NCBI RefSeq assembly: GCF_017991995.1
Contig: NZ_JAGOPN010000018.1
Span: 91,225-155,224, forward strand
Reading direction: 5' to 3'
Length of the DNA: 64,000 bases
From: Pseudacidovorax sp.
GTDB taxonomy: Bacteria; Pseudomonadota; Gammaproteobacteria; Burkholderiales; Burkholderiaceae_C
The first letter of the stretch is position 1, and every line of letters starts with the position of its first letter. The notes under the pieces are model-generated. The model made no database searches. It saw only the letters and a list, made by a program, of their open reading frames with translations, and was not told the origin of the DNA. The position numbers and the translations under genes are program-made. This document shows positions 7,011 to 14,423 of the stretch, in pieces.

Positions 7011-8564
7011 TCAGGCGGCGGGCACCGACAGCTGGCCGGCCTGCGCAGTACGACGCGCCTCGGGCGTCCACCTGGCCGGCCACAGCCGCAGGGCGAGGCG
7101 GGTGTAAACCTCATCGACATAGAAGCCGGCATAGCTCCAGCGCCGCGCGCGTGCCAGGGCCTGGGGCCGCCATTGCAGCGTGGCGAGGCCCAGGTAGAGC
7201 AGGACCATGCCCAGCAGCGCCACGGGGCCGGCCAGCGCCTGCGGCGCATCCTGCAGCCCCAGCGGCAGCGCATGCATCAGGCGCGCGGCCAGGGCCAGGC
7301 CGCCGATCATCAGCAGGCCCCAGAGCAGGGCCCGCACACGGGCACCGACCGACGCCGGGGCAGCCGGCAACCACAGCATGGGCGCCCAGGCCAGGCCGAG
7401 CAGCGCGCTCCACCAGAGCGGCCAGGCCGGGCCGCCCATGGCGGCGAGCACGACGAGCACCATGCCGATGGCCAGCACCGGCGCCAGCAGCAGGCTGAGC
7501 GCCGTGGGCACGGCCGGCGCATGCAGCGCCTGCCGCCGCGTGTCGCGCACCACACCCGAGGCCGACAGGAAGGCATGCGCCTTGTAGAGCGAGTGGCCCA
7601 TCAGGTGCAGCGCCGCCAGCGTGTACAGGCCCACCGCGCATTCCAGCAGCATGAAGCCCATCTGCGCCACGGTGGACCAGGCCAGCCGCACCTTGATGCT
7701 GATGCGCGTGAGCATGACCAGGCCCGCCAGCACCGCGGTGGCCAGGCCGAAGCCCAGCAGCAGCCAGCGCGCCGGTGCCGCCGCGTCCAGCAGCGGCGCG
7801 AAGCGGATCAGCACGAAGCCGCCCAGGTTGACCACGCCCGCATGCAGCAGGGCCGACACCGGCGTCGGCGCCTCCATCACCTGGATGAGCCAGCCATGCA
7901 CCGGCAGCAGCGCCGTGCGCAACACCACCGCCAGGATCAGCGCCACGGCAGCCCACTGCAAAGGCATGGACAGGCCGTGCTGCGCGACATGCGCCCACAG
8001 CGCCGACAGCGAGCCGCTGCCCACCTCGCGCCAGGCCAGGCCCGCGGCCAGAAGCAGCAGCCCGTCGGCGACCCGGTCGGCGATGCGCTTCTTATGCGCG
8101 GCCAGCAGCGCGAAGGGACGGTCCGGGTAGAAGCACAGCAGCGACTGCAGGGCGACGCCGACGGCGGCCCAGGCGGCGATCAGCACCAGCCAGTGGTCGG
8201 CCATCAGCAGCAGGTGCACGGCCGCCAGCACGCCGCCCAGCGCGGCGGCATAGCGGCGCTGGCCGGCCTCGCCTTCCAGGTAGCGGGCCGAGAAGCCGGC
8301 GATCACGGTGCCCAGGCCCTGCACCAGCAGCGCCAGCACGAGGCCGAGCACCGTGGGCTGCAGGCCGGGTAAGCCCTGCAGCCGCACCGGGCCGGCCAGC
8401 AGCGCCAGCGCCGCAGCCGCCAGCGCCAGGACGCACAGCGCCTGGAAGCCGCGCCAGCTGGCCGCCACGGCCAGCCGGCCCGACAGGGCGAGCGCTGCGG
8501 CCAGCGCCATGGCGAGGGGCGGCAGCAGCGACAGGGCCGGCCCCGGGATGTGTGCGAAGTCCAT
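7011..8564 (-). CDS. dabB: DabB: membrane subunit of the DAB inorganic-carbon pump (NuoL-like)
   Basis: A 517-residue polytopic membrane protein of the proton-antiporter-like NADH dehydrogenase subunit 5 family. It has about a dozen hydrophobic helices and the typical MxLPVHGWLIQVMEAPTPVS block (residues about 215-235), plus HLMGHSLYKAHAFL, a family signature containing conserved Lys and His. In DAB systems this subunit couples ion flow to the DabA active site. An excellent GGAGGG ribosome site precedes the ATG at 8564. It is the first gene of dabB-dabA, with a LysR-type gene transcribed divergently from 8662. NuoL-like subunits also occur in other complexes, but adjacency to dabA settles the assignment. 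Confidence 0.93.
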   Translation of the reverse strand: MDFAHIPGPALSLLPPLAMALAAALALSGRLAVAASWRGFQALCVLALAAAALALLAGPVRLQGLPGLQPTVLGLVLALLVQGLGTVIAGFSARYLEGEAGQRRYAAALGGVLAAVHLLLMADHWLVLIAAWAAVGVALQSLLCFYPDRPFALLAAHKKRIADRVADGLLLLAAGLAWREVGSGSLSALWAHVAQHGLSMPLQWAAVALILAVVLRTALLPVHGWLIQVMEAPTPVSALLHAGVVNLGGFVLIRFAPLLDAAAPARWLLLGFGLATAVLAGLVMLTRISIKVRLAWSTVAQMGFMLLECAVGLYTLAALHLMGHSLYKAHAFLSASGVVRDTRRQALHAPAVPTALSLLLAPVLAIGMVLVVLAAMGGPAWPLWWSALLGLAWAPMLWLPAAPASVGARVRALLWGLLMIGGLALAARLMHALPLGLQDAPQALAGPVALLGMVLLYLGLATLQWRPQALARARRWSYAGFYVDEVYTRLALRLWPARWTPEARRTAQAGQLSVPAA

Positions 8565-8626
8565 CGCGAACCCTCCGAAGAAAACTGGGCGCGATGATGC
8601 TTGGCGGATTTCGTTCTGTAAATTAC

Positions 8627-8642
8627 ATTGATACGAACCAAT
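8627..8642. promoter_or_regulatory. Candidate LysR-type box between dabB and its regulator
   Basis: ATTG-N8-CAAT (8627-8642), a dyad of the T-N11-A kind bound by LysR regulators, sits in the 97-bp divergent region, 20 nt before the LysR start codon. The regulator may bind here to control dabBA and itself. Confidence 0.45.
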
Positions 8643-8661
8643 CGATCTTCAAAAAGGAACG

Positions 8662-9570
8662 ATGCAGCTGGAGCAGCTTAACTTCCACCACCTGTTCTAT
8701 TTCTGGCGCGTGGCCATCCTGGGCCACCTGACGCGGGCGGCCGAGGAACTGCACACCTCCCAGTCGGCCGTATCGGCGCAGATCCGGCAGCTGGAGGACC
8801 GGCTGGGCGAGGCGCTGTTCACGCGCGAGGGCCGGCGGCTGGTGCTCACCGACACCGGCCAGCTGGTGCTGGCCTATGCCGAGAACATCTTCGGCCTGGG
8901 CCAGGAGATGCTCGGCCGGCTGCAGGGCCGCAGCGCCGGCGTCACGCGCCTGCGTGTCGGCGCCGTGGCCACGCTGTCGCGCAACTACCAGGAGAACTGG
9001 CTGCGCCCGCTGCTGGCCGATCCGGCGGTGGTGCTCACGCTGGAGTCGGGCCTGCTCGAAGGCCTGGTCGAGCGCCTGGTGCAGCACCAGCTCGACGTGG
9101 TGCTGGCCACCGAGACCGTGCCGGCCGACCCTGACCGGCCGCTGCACTGCCGGCTGCTGGGCAGCCAGTCGATCTCGCTGGTGGGCCCGGCCAGCCGCTG
9201 GCAGGGCCGGCCGCTGCGCATCCCGGAGGACCTCGATGGGCTGGAGATCGCCCTGCCCGGCCCACGCCACGCGCTGCGTGGGCAGTTCGACGGCCTGTGC
9301 GCCTCGGCCGGCGTGACGCCCCGGCTGCGCGCCGAGGTGGACGACATGGCCATGCTGCGACTGATCGCGCGCGACAGCGGCTGGCTCACGGTGCTGCCCG
9401 AGGTGGTGGTACAGGACGAGTTGCGCAACGGCACGCTGGCGATCGTGGGGCGCTCCGACGCGCTGCAGGAGCGCTTCTACGCGATCACCACGCCGCACCG
9501 GCACCGCATCGAGGTGCTGGAACGGCTGATGGCGCAGGCGCCGGCGCAGCGCGGACCCGGCGCTGCATAG
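8662..9570 (+). CDS. LysR-type transcriptional regulator, likely controls dabBA
   Basis: A 302-residue LysR regulator: N-terminal winged helix-turn-helix at about residues 8-65 (HLTRAAEELHTSQSAVSAQIRQ, LGEALFTREGRRLVLTDTG) and a C-terminal periplasmic-binding-like effector domain (about 95-290). The N-terminus (LNFHHLFYFWRVAILGHLTRAAEEL) resembles the NhaR branch, which senses ions. It is divergent from dabB across 97 bp. The start is supported by an AAAAAGGAA site directly upstream. Context suggests control of inorganic-carbon uptake; the effector (CO2/bicarbonate, pH or sodium) is not known from sequence. Confidence 0.88.
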   Translation: MQLEQLNFHHLFYFWRVAILGHLTRAAEELHTSQSAVSAQIRQLEDRLGEALFTREGRRLVLTDTGQLVLAYAENIFGLGQEMLGRLQGRSAGVTRLRVGAVATLSRNYQENWLRPLLADPAVVLTLESGLLEGLVERLVQHQLDVVLATETVPADPDRPLHCRLLGSQSISLVGPASRWQGRPLRIPEDLDGLEIALPGPRHALRGQFDGLCASAGVTPRLRAEVDDMAMLRLIARDSGWLTVLPEVVVQDELRNGTLAIVGRSDALQERFYAITTPHRHRIEVLERLMAQAPAQRGPGAA

Positions 9571-9591
9571 GTTTGGTCGGACGAGGCGGCG

Positions 9592-9858
9592 TCAAACGCC
9601 GGCCAGCGGCCACTCCTGCCCGTCCGCCGTCACCAGCACGCCGAGGGTGGTGTCGCTCTGCGCCAGCGGCACGCCCATGAAGCGTTCCTTGTCCAGCCCT
9701 TCGTCGCCCATGTTGATGGCGATGCGGCCATTGCGCCGGGCCTGGATCAGCGCGTCGTACTGGGCCGGCGTGAGCAGCAGCTTCTGCGGGTAAGCGTTGT
9801 CGTGCTCGGCCCAGTGCTTGCGGATGGCGTGGAGGGCGAGGTCGTAGAGAGTGGCCAT
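9592..9858 (-). CDS. Small protein of unknown function (88 aa)
   Basis: I do not recognise a characterised family. The protein begins MATLYDLALHAIRKHWAEHD and is short, acidic/basic mixed and soluble, with no signal peptide or membrane segment. The central stretch (LLLTPAQYDALIQARRNGR) looks helical. Codon usage and GC bias at third positions match neighbouring genes, which supports coding. It lies 21 bp from the convergent LysR gene and after the TRAP-operon terminator, so it needs its own promoter. No clear ribosome site is visible. Confidence 0.6.
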   Translation of the reverse strand: MATLYDLALHAIRKHWAEHDNAYPQKLLLTPAQYDALIQARRNGRIAINMGDEGLDKERFMGVPLAQSDTTLGVLVTADGQEWPLAGV

Positions 9859-9900
9859 GGCGGGATCATAGAAAACATGGGCACCGGGCCCTGCGGGCCC

Positions 9901-9927
9901 AAAGAAAAAGGCGGCCCGCAGGCCGCC
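9901..9927 (-). terminator. Rho-independent terminator of the TRAP transporter operon
   Basis: On the minus strand a perfect GC stem GGCGGCC / GGCCGCC (9927-9910) is followed by TTTTTCTTT (9909-9901). It lies 36 nt after the dctP stop codon. Confidence 0.9.
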
Positions 9928-9963
9928 TCGATGGACAGGGCCACACGCGCGGCCCTGCCGCCA

Positions 9964-10962
9964 TCACTTCCGCAGCTTGGCCAGCTCGGCCATCATGGCC
10001 TGCACGGTGCCCTCGCCCACGCTGGCCGAGTTCTTGTCGATCACGGGCTTCATCTTCTCGCGCAGCTTGGTCACCTCGGCGGCGGACAACTCGTTCACTT
10101 CCATGCCGGCCTTCTTCAGGTCTTCCAGGCCGCTTTGCAGAATGGCGCGCGACTGGGTGCGCTCGTACTGGGCCGACTCGACCGCGGCCTCCTTCAGGAT
10201 CTTCTGGTCGGCCGGCGGCAGCTGGTCCCAGAACTTCTTGCTGATCACCACCGACTGCGGGTTGTACTGGTGGTTGGTGATCGTCATGTACTTCTGCACT
10301 TCGTAGAGTTTGGCGGCCTTGATGGTGGCCACCGGGTTCTCCTGGCCGTCCACCGCCTTCTGCTCCAGCGCGGCATACACCTCCGGGAAGGGCAGCGGGG
10401 TGGGGTTGGCACCCAGCGCCTTGACCCAGTCCACATTGATCGGACTGGGGATCACGCGCAGCTTGAGGCCCGCAATGTCTTCCACCTTCTGGATCGGGCG
10501 CTTGCTGTTGGTGATCTGGCGGAAGCCCAGCTCGTAATAGGCCAGGCCGACCAGGCCCTTGTCTTCCAGCTTCTTGTGCAGGTTCTGGCCGAAGGGGCCG
10601 TCCACCACCGCATCGGCCTCGCGCGCGTTGCCGAAGAGGAAGGGGAAGTCGTAGATCGCGAAGTCCTTCACCAGGCTGGAGAAGATGCCCGAGTTCATCG
10701 ACGCCATCTCGAGCGTGCCGCCCTGCAGGGCCGACACGTTGGCCTGGTCGCTGCCCAGCACGCCGCCGGGGAAGACCTGCACCTTCAGGCGGCCGGCGGA
10801 CTTCTTGTCCACCAGCTCCGCGAACTTCTCCATGCCCAGCACGATGGGGTGGCCCTTGGCGTTCTGGTTGGCGAACTTGATGGTGCGCGTCTGCGCGGGC
10901 GCCATGCCGGCGGCGGCGAGGGCCACGGCGGCCACGATGGTCTTGAGGAAGAGTCGCTTCAT
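9964..10962 (-). CDS. dctP: TRAP transporter periplasmic solute-binding protein (DctP family)
   Basis: A 332-residue periplasmic receptor with a Sec signal peptide (MKRLFLKTIVAAVALAAAGM, cut after APA). The mature part shows the DctP signatures: IKFANQNAKGHPIVLGMEKFAEL, GGVLGSDQANVSALQGGTL and KLRVIPSPINVDWVKALGANPTPLPFPEVYAALEQ in separate blocks. The conserved Arg of LRVIPS is the usual carboxylate anchor, so a monocarboxylic or dicarboxylic acid is the expected ligand; the substrate itself cannot be read from sequence. AGGAGA lies 7 nt before the ATG. It is the last gene of the dctQ-dctM-dctP operon, followed by a terminator. Confidence 0.93.
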   Translation of the reverse strand: MKRLFLKTIVAAVALAAAGMAPAQTRTIKFANQNAKGHPIVLGMEKFAELVDKKSAGRLKVQVFPGGVLGSDQANVSALQGGTLEMASMNSGIFSSLVKDFAIYDFPFLFGNAREADAVVDGPFGQNLHKKLEDKGLVGLAYYELGFRQITNSKRPIQKVEDIAGLKLRVIPSPINVDWVKALGANPTPLPFPEVYAALEQKAVDGQENPVATIKAAKLYEVQKYMTITNHQYNPQSVVISKKFWDQLPPADQKILKEAAVESAQYERTQSRAILQSGLEDLKKAGMEVNELSAAEVTKLREKMKPVIDKNSASVGEGTVQAMMAELAKLRK

Positions 10963-11018
10963 GTCGGGGGTCTCCTGGGTCGCGAGAAGAAAAACGGAAA
11001 GAAGAAAGGAGCGGTCGC

Positions 11019-12299
11019 TCAGCCGTGGAACCAGCGCGCAGGCACGATCACCAGGGCGGGGAAGAACACCATCAGGAACATCACGCCGAACTGCGCCACC
11101 ATGAAGGGCCACACGCCCTTGGTGACCTCGTCCATGCTCACCTTGCCCACGCCGGCCACGGTGCTGAGCACCGTGCCCACCGGCGGCGTGATCAGGCCGA
11201 TGGCGTTGTTGATGATGAACAGCACGCCGAAGTACACCGGGTCGATGCCGGCGGCCTTGACGATGGGCATGAACACCGGCGTGAGGATCAGGATGGTGGG
11301 CGTCATGTCCATGGCCGTGCCCACCAGCATGGTGATGACCATGATCACGAACATCAGCAGGATCGGGCGGTCGAGCAGGGGCTGCAGCACGGCCACCAGT
11401 TCGGCCGGCAGGTTGGCCACGGTGATCATCCAGGCCGACACCATCGCTGCGGCCACCAGGAACATGATCACCGCCGTGGTGCGCGCCGCGGCCTCGAACA
11501 GGCCATAGAGCTGCGAGAGCTTGAGCTCCTTGTAGACCACGGTGGACACGAAGAGCGCGTACACCGCGGCCACCACGGCGGCCTCGGTGGGCGTGAAGAC
11601 GCCGAACTTCAGGCCCACGATCACGATCACCGGCAGCACCAGCGCGAAGGTGGCGTCCTTGAGGGCGGTGAGCACTTCGGCGCGGCTGGCACGCGGTGCG
11701 GGCTGGATGTTCTCCTTGCGCACCAGCCACCACCAGGTGAGCCACAGCGCCGCGCCCAGCATGACGCCCGGCGCAATGCCGGCCATGAAGAGCTTGGAGA
11801 TCGACACGTTGGCCGCCACGCCGAAGACCACGAAGCCGATGGAGGGCGGGATGATGGGCGCAATGATCGAGGCCGCCGACAGCAGGCCCGCCGAGCGCGC
11901 CTTGTCGTAGCCGGCGCGGTTCATCATGGGCAGCAGCAGCGCCGCCAGCGCGGCGGCATCGGCCACGGCCGAGCCCGACAGCGAGGCCATGATGATGGCC
12001 GCCATGATGCCCACGTAGCCCAGGCCGCCGCGCACATGGCCCACCAGCGTCATCGCGAAGTTGACGATGCGCCGAGACAGGCCGCCGGCATTCATGATCT
12101 CGCCGGCCAGCATGAAGAAGGGCACGGCCAGCAGCGGGAAGCTGTTGGCGCCCTCCAGCGTGTTCTGCGCCAGGATCTGCGGATCGAACATGTCCATGTG
12201 CCACATCAGCGCCGCGCCGCAGGCCAGCAGCGAGAAGGCGATGGGCACGCCCACGGCCATGGCGCCGAGCAGGGCGCCGAGGAAGATCGCGATGGTCAT
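11019..12299 (-). CDS. dctM: TRAP transporter large permease (DctM family)
   Basis: A 426-residue inner-membrane protein with about 12 hydrophobic helices, the ion-coupled permease of a TRAP transporter. Family features: GVPIAFSLLACGAAL near the N-terminus, SVFxLLAVPFFMLAGEIMNAGGLSRRI-type helix pair (here SFPLLAVPFFMLAGEIMNAG), and NAIGLITPPVGTVL near the C-terminus. The ATG at 12299 gives the normal N-terminus (MTIAIFLGALLG). It starts 10 nt after the dctQ stop and ends 56 nt before dctP. Confidence 0.94.
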   Translation of the reverse strand: MTIAIFLGALLGAMAVGVPIAFSLLACGAALMWHMDMFDPQILAQNTLEGANSFPLLAVPFFMLAGEIMNAGGLSRRIVNFAMTLVGHVRGGLGYVGIMAAIIMASLSGSAVADAAALAALLLPMMNRAGYDKARSAGLLSAASIIAPIIPPSIGFVVFGVAANVSISKLFMAGIAPGVMLGAALWLTWWWLVRKENIQPAPRASRAEVLTALKDATFALVLPVIVIVGLKFGVFTPTEAAVVAAVYALFVSTVVYKELKLSQLYGLFEAAARTTAVIMFLVAAAMVSAWMITVANLPAELVAVLQPLLDRPILLMFVIMVITMLVGTAMDMTPTILILTPVFMPIVKAAGIDPVYFGVLFIINNAIGLITPPVGTVLSTVAGVGKVSMDEVTKGVWPFMVAQFGVMFLMVFFPALVIVPARWFHG

Positions 12300-12309
12300 G
12301 GCCGTCCTT

Positions 12310-12852
12310 TCAGCGCGAGGGTTGGGAGGCGGCCTCGTGCGGCGCATCCTCGGATTCGGTCACGCCGATCAGCTCGGACTCGGCGAGCCGGCCCGCCAGC
12401 AGCGCCACGAACTCGGTGGCGATGAAGACCATGGCGATGGCCGAGAAGAACACGCCCGCGCCGTAGAACCAGGCCATGGAGACCTCCATGACGGCGCTGG
12501 TGCTCTCGCGGTTGATCTGCATCTGCACCCACGAGCCCTGCAGCATGAAGAAGCACAGCATCAGCATGAGCAGGTGGCTGGCGCCCAGGCACAGCTTCTT
12601 GCCCACGCGCGGCAGGCGCGACACCAGCGTGTCTGTGCCCAGGTGCTGGTGCGAGCGCAGCGCCACCAGCGCGCCCAGGAAGGTCATCCACACGAAGAGC
12701 CAGCGCGACAGCTCCTCGGAGATCAGCAGGCCGTCGTTGAAGCCATAGCGCAGCACGACGTTGCCGAACACCATGACCACCATCAGCGCCAGGCAGACGA
12801 CCATGGCGAAGGAGAAAAACCGGCACAGCCGATCGAGACAGTTCCCCCACAT
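12310..12852 (-). CDS. dctQ: TRAP transporter small permease (DctQ family)
   Basis: A 180-residue inner-membrane protein with four hydrophobic helices (about 15-37, 48-68, 90-112, 128-150). The conserved DctQ features are NVVLRYGFN and EELSRWLFVWMTFLGA. It forms the complex with DctM. CAAGGAGCGTGT precedes the ATG. It is the first structural gene after a same-strand TetR gene, with 83 bp between that probably hold the operon promoter and operator. Confidence 0.92.
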   Translation of the reverse strand: MWGNCLDRLCRFFSFAMVVCLALMVVMVFGNVVLRYGFNDGLLISEELSRWLFVWMTFLGALVALRSHQHLGTDTLVSRLPRVGKKLCLGASHLLMLMLCFFMLQGSWVQMQINRESTSAVMEVSMAWFYGAGVFFSAIAMVFIATEFVALLAGRLAESELIGVTESEDAPHEAASQPSR

Positions 12853-12875
12853 ACACGCTCCTTGAAGAAGGGCGG

Positions 12876-12897
12876 AGTTTGTACGAACTGGTTAGTT
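12876..12897. promoter_or_regulatory. Candidate TetR operator between tetR and dctQ
   Basis: AGTTTGTACGAACT (12876-12889) is a near-perfect 14-bp palindrome with one mismatched pair. It overlaps AACTGGTTAGTT (12886-12897), a second dyad with AACT/AGTT arms. The position, 24-45 nt before the dctQ ATG, fits an operator for the adjacent TetR protein. Confidence 0.45.
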
Positions 12898-12935
12898 TTT
12901 CGCTCCCGGAGAAACCCGAGGCCGGGGGGCGGCGG

Positions 12936-13613
12936 TCAGGGCGCGCTGACGAAGCGCACCACCATGTCGATCACGCTTTCCCGGCGGTGCGCCATGTAGG
13001 CGGCGGAGGTGGTGTCGAGCTTGAACAGCGCCCCGAATGTATGCCGGTTCGAGACGTTGAAGAAGCTCAGCGCCGAAATAGAGGCATGGATGTCCACCGC
13101 GTCGAGCCCGGGCCGGAAGACGCCGCTGGCGAGGCCCCTCGCATACAGCCGCTCGATGGCCGCAATGGCCGGCACGTTCAGCTCCTGGATGCGCTGCGAG
13201 GCGGCGATGTACTGGCCGCGGTGGATGTTCTCGCTCATCACCAGGCGAATGAAGCGTTCGTGCTGCAGGTGGTGGTCGAAGGTGAAGGCCACCAGGCGGC
13301 GCAGTGCGGTCTCGGGCTCCAGGTCCTCCAGGCGCAGGTCGGCCTCGATCTCGCGGACCTGCCGGTACGACTCTTCCAGCACGGCAAGGTACAGGCCCTC
13401 CTTGCTGCCGAAGTAGTAGTAGATCATCCGCTTGCTCGTCTGCGTCAGCGCGGCGATCTCGTCGATGCGGGCCCCGGCCAGGCCCTTTTCAGCAAACTCC
13501 TCGGCCGCCACTTCAAGGATGTTGGCGCGCGTGCGCTCCGGATCGTTGGTGCGGCTGGCGGCAGGCTTCGCGGCGGCACTGCGGCGCACGCGCGAATGGA
13601 CGAGTTCGTTCAT
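12936..13613 (-). CDS. TetR-family transcriptional regulator
   Basis: A 225-residue TetR protein. The N-terminal HTH is at about residues 28-72 (RANILEVAAEEFAEKGLAGARIDEIAA, TSKRMIYYYFGSKEGLYLAVLE), and the C-terminal ligand domain is of the TetR_C type seen in regulators of aromatic or acid catabolism. The start at 13613 (MNELVHSR) is the shortest reasonable one ahead of the HTH; an upstream ATG in the same frame runs through the divergent ferredoxin gene and is unlikely. It precedes the TRAP operon on the same strand, so it probably represses or autoregulates that locus. No strong ribosome site. Confidence 0.85.
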   Translation of the reverse strand: MNELVHSRVRRSAAAKPAASRTNDPERTRANILEVAAEEFAEKGLAGARIDEIAALTQTSKRMIYYYFGSKEGLYLAVLEESYRQVREIEADLRLEDLEPETALRRLVAFTFDHHLQHERFIRLVMSENIHRGQYIAASQRIQELNVPAIAAIERLYARGLASGVFRPGLDAVDIHASISALSFFNVSNRHTFGALFKLDTTSAAYMAHRRESVIDMVVRFVSAP

Positions 13614-13674
13614 TTTTTCAGTATAGGGCGCGGCCCTGCCTCGGCGAGCGAACGTAGACTGGGCCAGGAACACC

Positions 13675-13986
13675 ATGGCCAGCGACGCCCCTCCCGCTTC
13701 ATCGCGCGACAGCCGCCACCGCCCCGGCTGGCTGCCCCTGGTCGACGCCGCGCGCTGCACCGGCTGCGGCTGGTGCGTGGCGGCCTGCCCACCGCATGTG
13801 CTCAGTCTCGAAAGCCGCGACTGGAAGAAGCAGGCGGTGTTGCATGACGCCCCCGCCTGCACCGGCTGCAGCGATTGCGCGGTGGTGTGTCCTTTCCATG
13901 CCATCGCCATGCGGCGGGTGGCTGCGGCGGGTCCACGGGTGGACGCGCCAAGCGAGGCAGATCAGCGCAGGTCGCCGTCCACGTAA
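13675..13986 (+). CDS. 4Fe-4S dicluster ferredoxin-like protein
   Basis: A 103-residue small electron carrier. Two complete 4Fe-4S motifs are present: CTGCGWCVAACP (about 28-39) and CTGCSDCAVVCP (about 62-73), each CxxCxxCxxxCP. The region between them is short, as in bacterial ferredoxins of the 2x[4Fe-4S] type. N- and C-terminal tails are polar and variable. Its redox partner is unknown. It is divergent from tetR (61-bp gap) and overlaps the 3' end of ychJ by 25 bp in convergent orientation. Confidence 0.85.
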   Translation: MASDAPPASSRDSRHRPGWLPLVDAARCTGCGWCVAACPPHVLSLESRDWKKQAVLHDAPACTGCSDCAVVCPFHAIAMRRVAAAGPRVDAPSEADQRRSPST

Positions 13987-14423
13987 TACCAGCGGCCGTC
14001 TTCGCGCACGAAGCGGCTGCGCTCGTGCAGGCGCGAAGCCCGGCCGGGGGCATCGCGCGAACGGGCGACGAATTCCACCTCGGCCCGGTCTGCGCCCAGC
14101 GGCAGGTGCGCCCGCACATCCAGGCCCAGCCATTGCACCGAAGGCGACTCGGACAACTGCAGCATGGCGGGCCGCGTTCGCGGATGCCAGGTGGCCAGCA
14201 GGTAGGCCTCATCGCCCAGGCCATAGGCGGTGTAGCGCGAACGCATGAGCGTCTCCGCATCGGACACGCGCGCGGCACGCTCGTCGGCAGGCGTCTGCGC
14301 ATCGGCCAGGAAGCGACCGCAGCAGTCGGCGAAGGCGATTGAACGGCCTCGCGCCTTGCGGCCGCAGGGGCAGGGTTGCGAGGACGCGGGCAGCGTCGCG
14401 GGTGCGGGCATGGGAAGAGGCAT
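13962..14423 (-). CDS. ychJ: YchJ family protein (SEC-C zinc-motif protein)
   Basis: A 153-residue protein of the YchJ/UPF0225 family, function unknown. It has the N-terminal SEC-C-like zinc motif CPCGRKARG...CCGRFL and the family block LMRSRYTAYGLGDEAYLLATWHPRTRP, then a NTF2-like half ending RWYYVDGDLR. The ATG at 14423 overlaps the stop of the upstream histidine-kinase gene (TGATG), so translation is probably coupled; the alternative Met four codons later is less likely for that reason. Confidence 0.85.
   Translation of the reverse strand: MPLPMPAPATLPASSQPCPCGRKARGRSIAFADCCGRFLADAQTPADERAARVSDAETLMRSRYTAYGLGDEAYLLATWHPRTRPAMLQLSESPSVQWLGLDVRAHLPLGADRAEVEFVARSRDAPGRASRLHERSRFVREDGRWYYVDGDLR

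Noticed and set aside
5170..7107. Open frame of 645 codons on the plus strand antisense to dabA
   Set aside because: Arg/Gln/Ala-rich translation with no family similarity; a shadow of the well-supported DabA frame.
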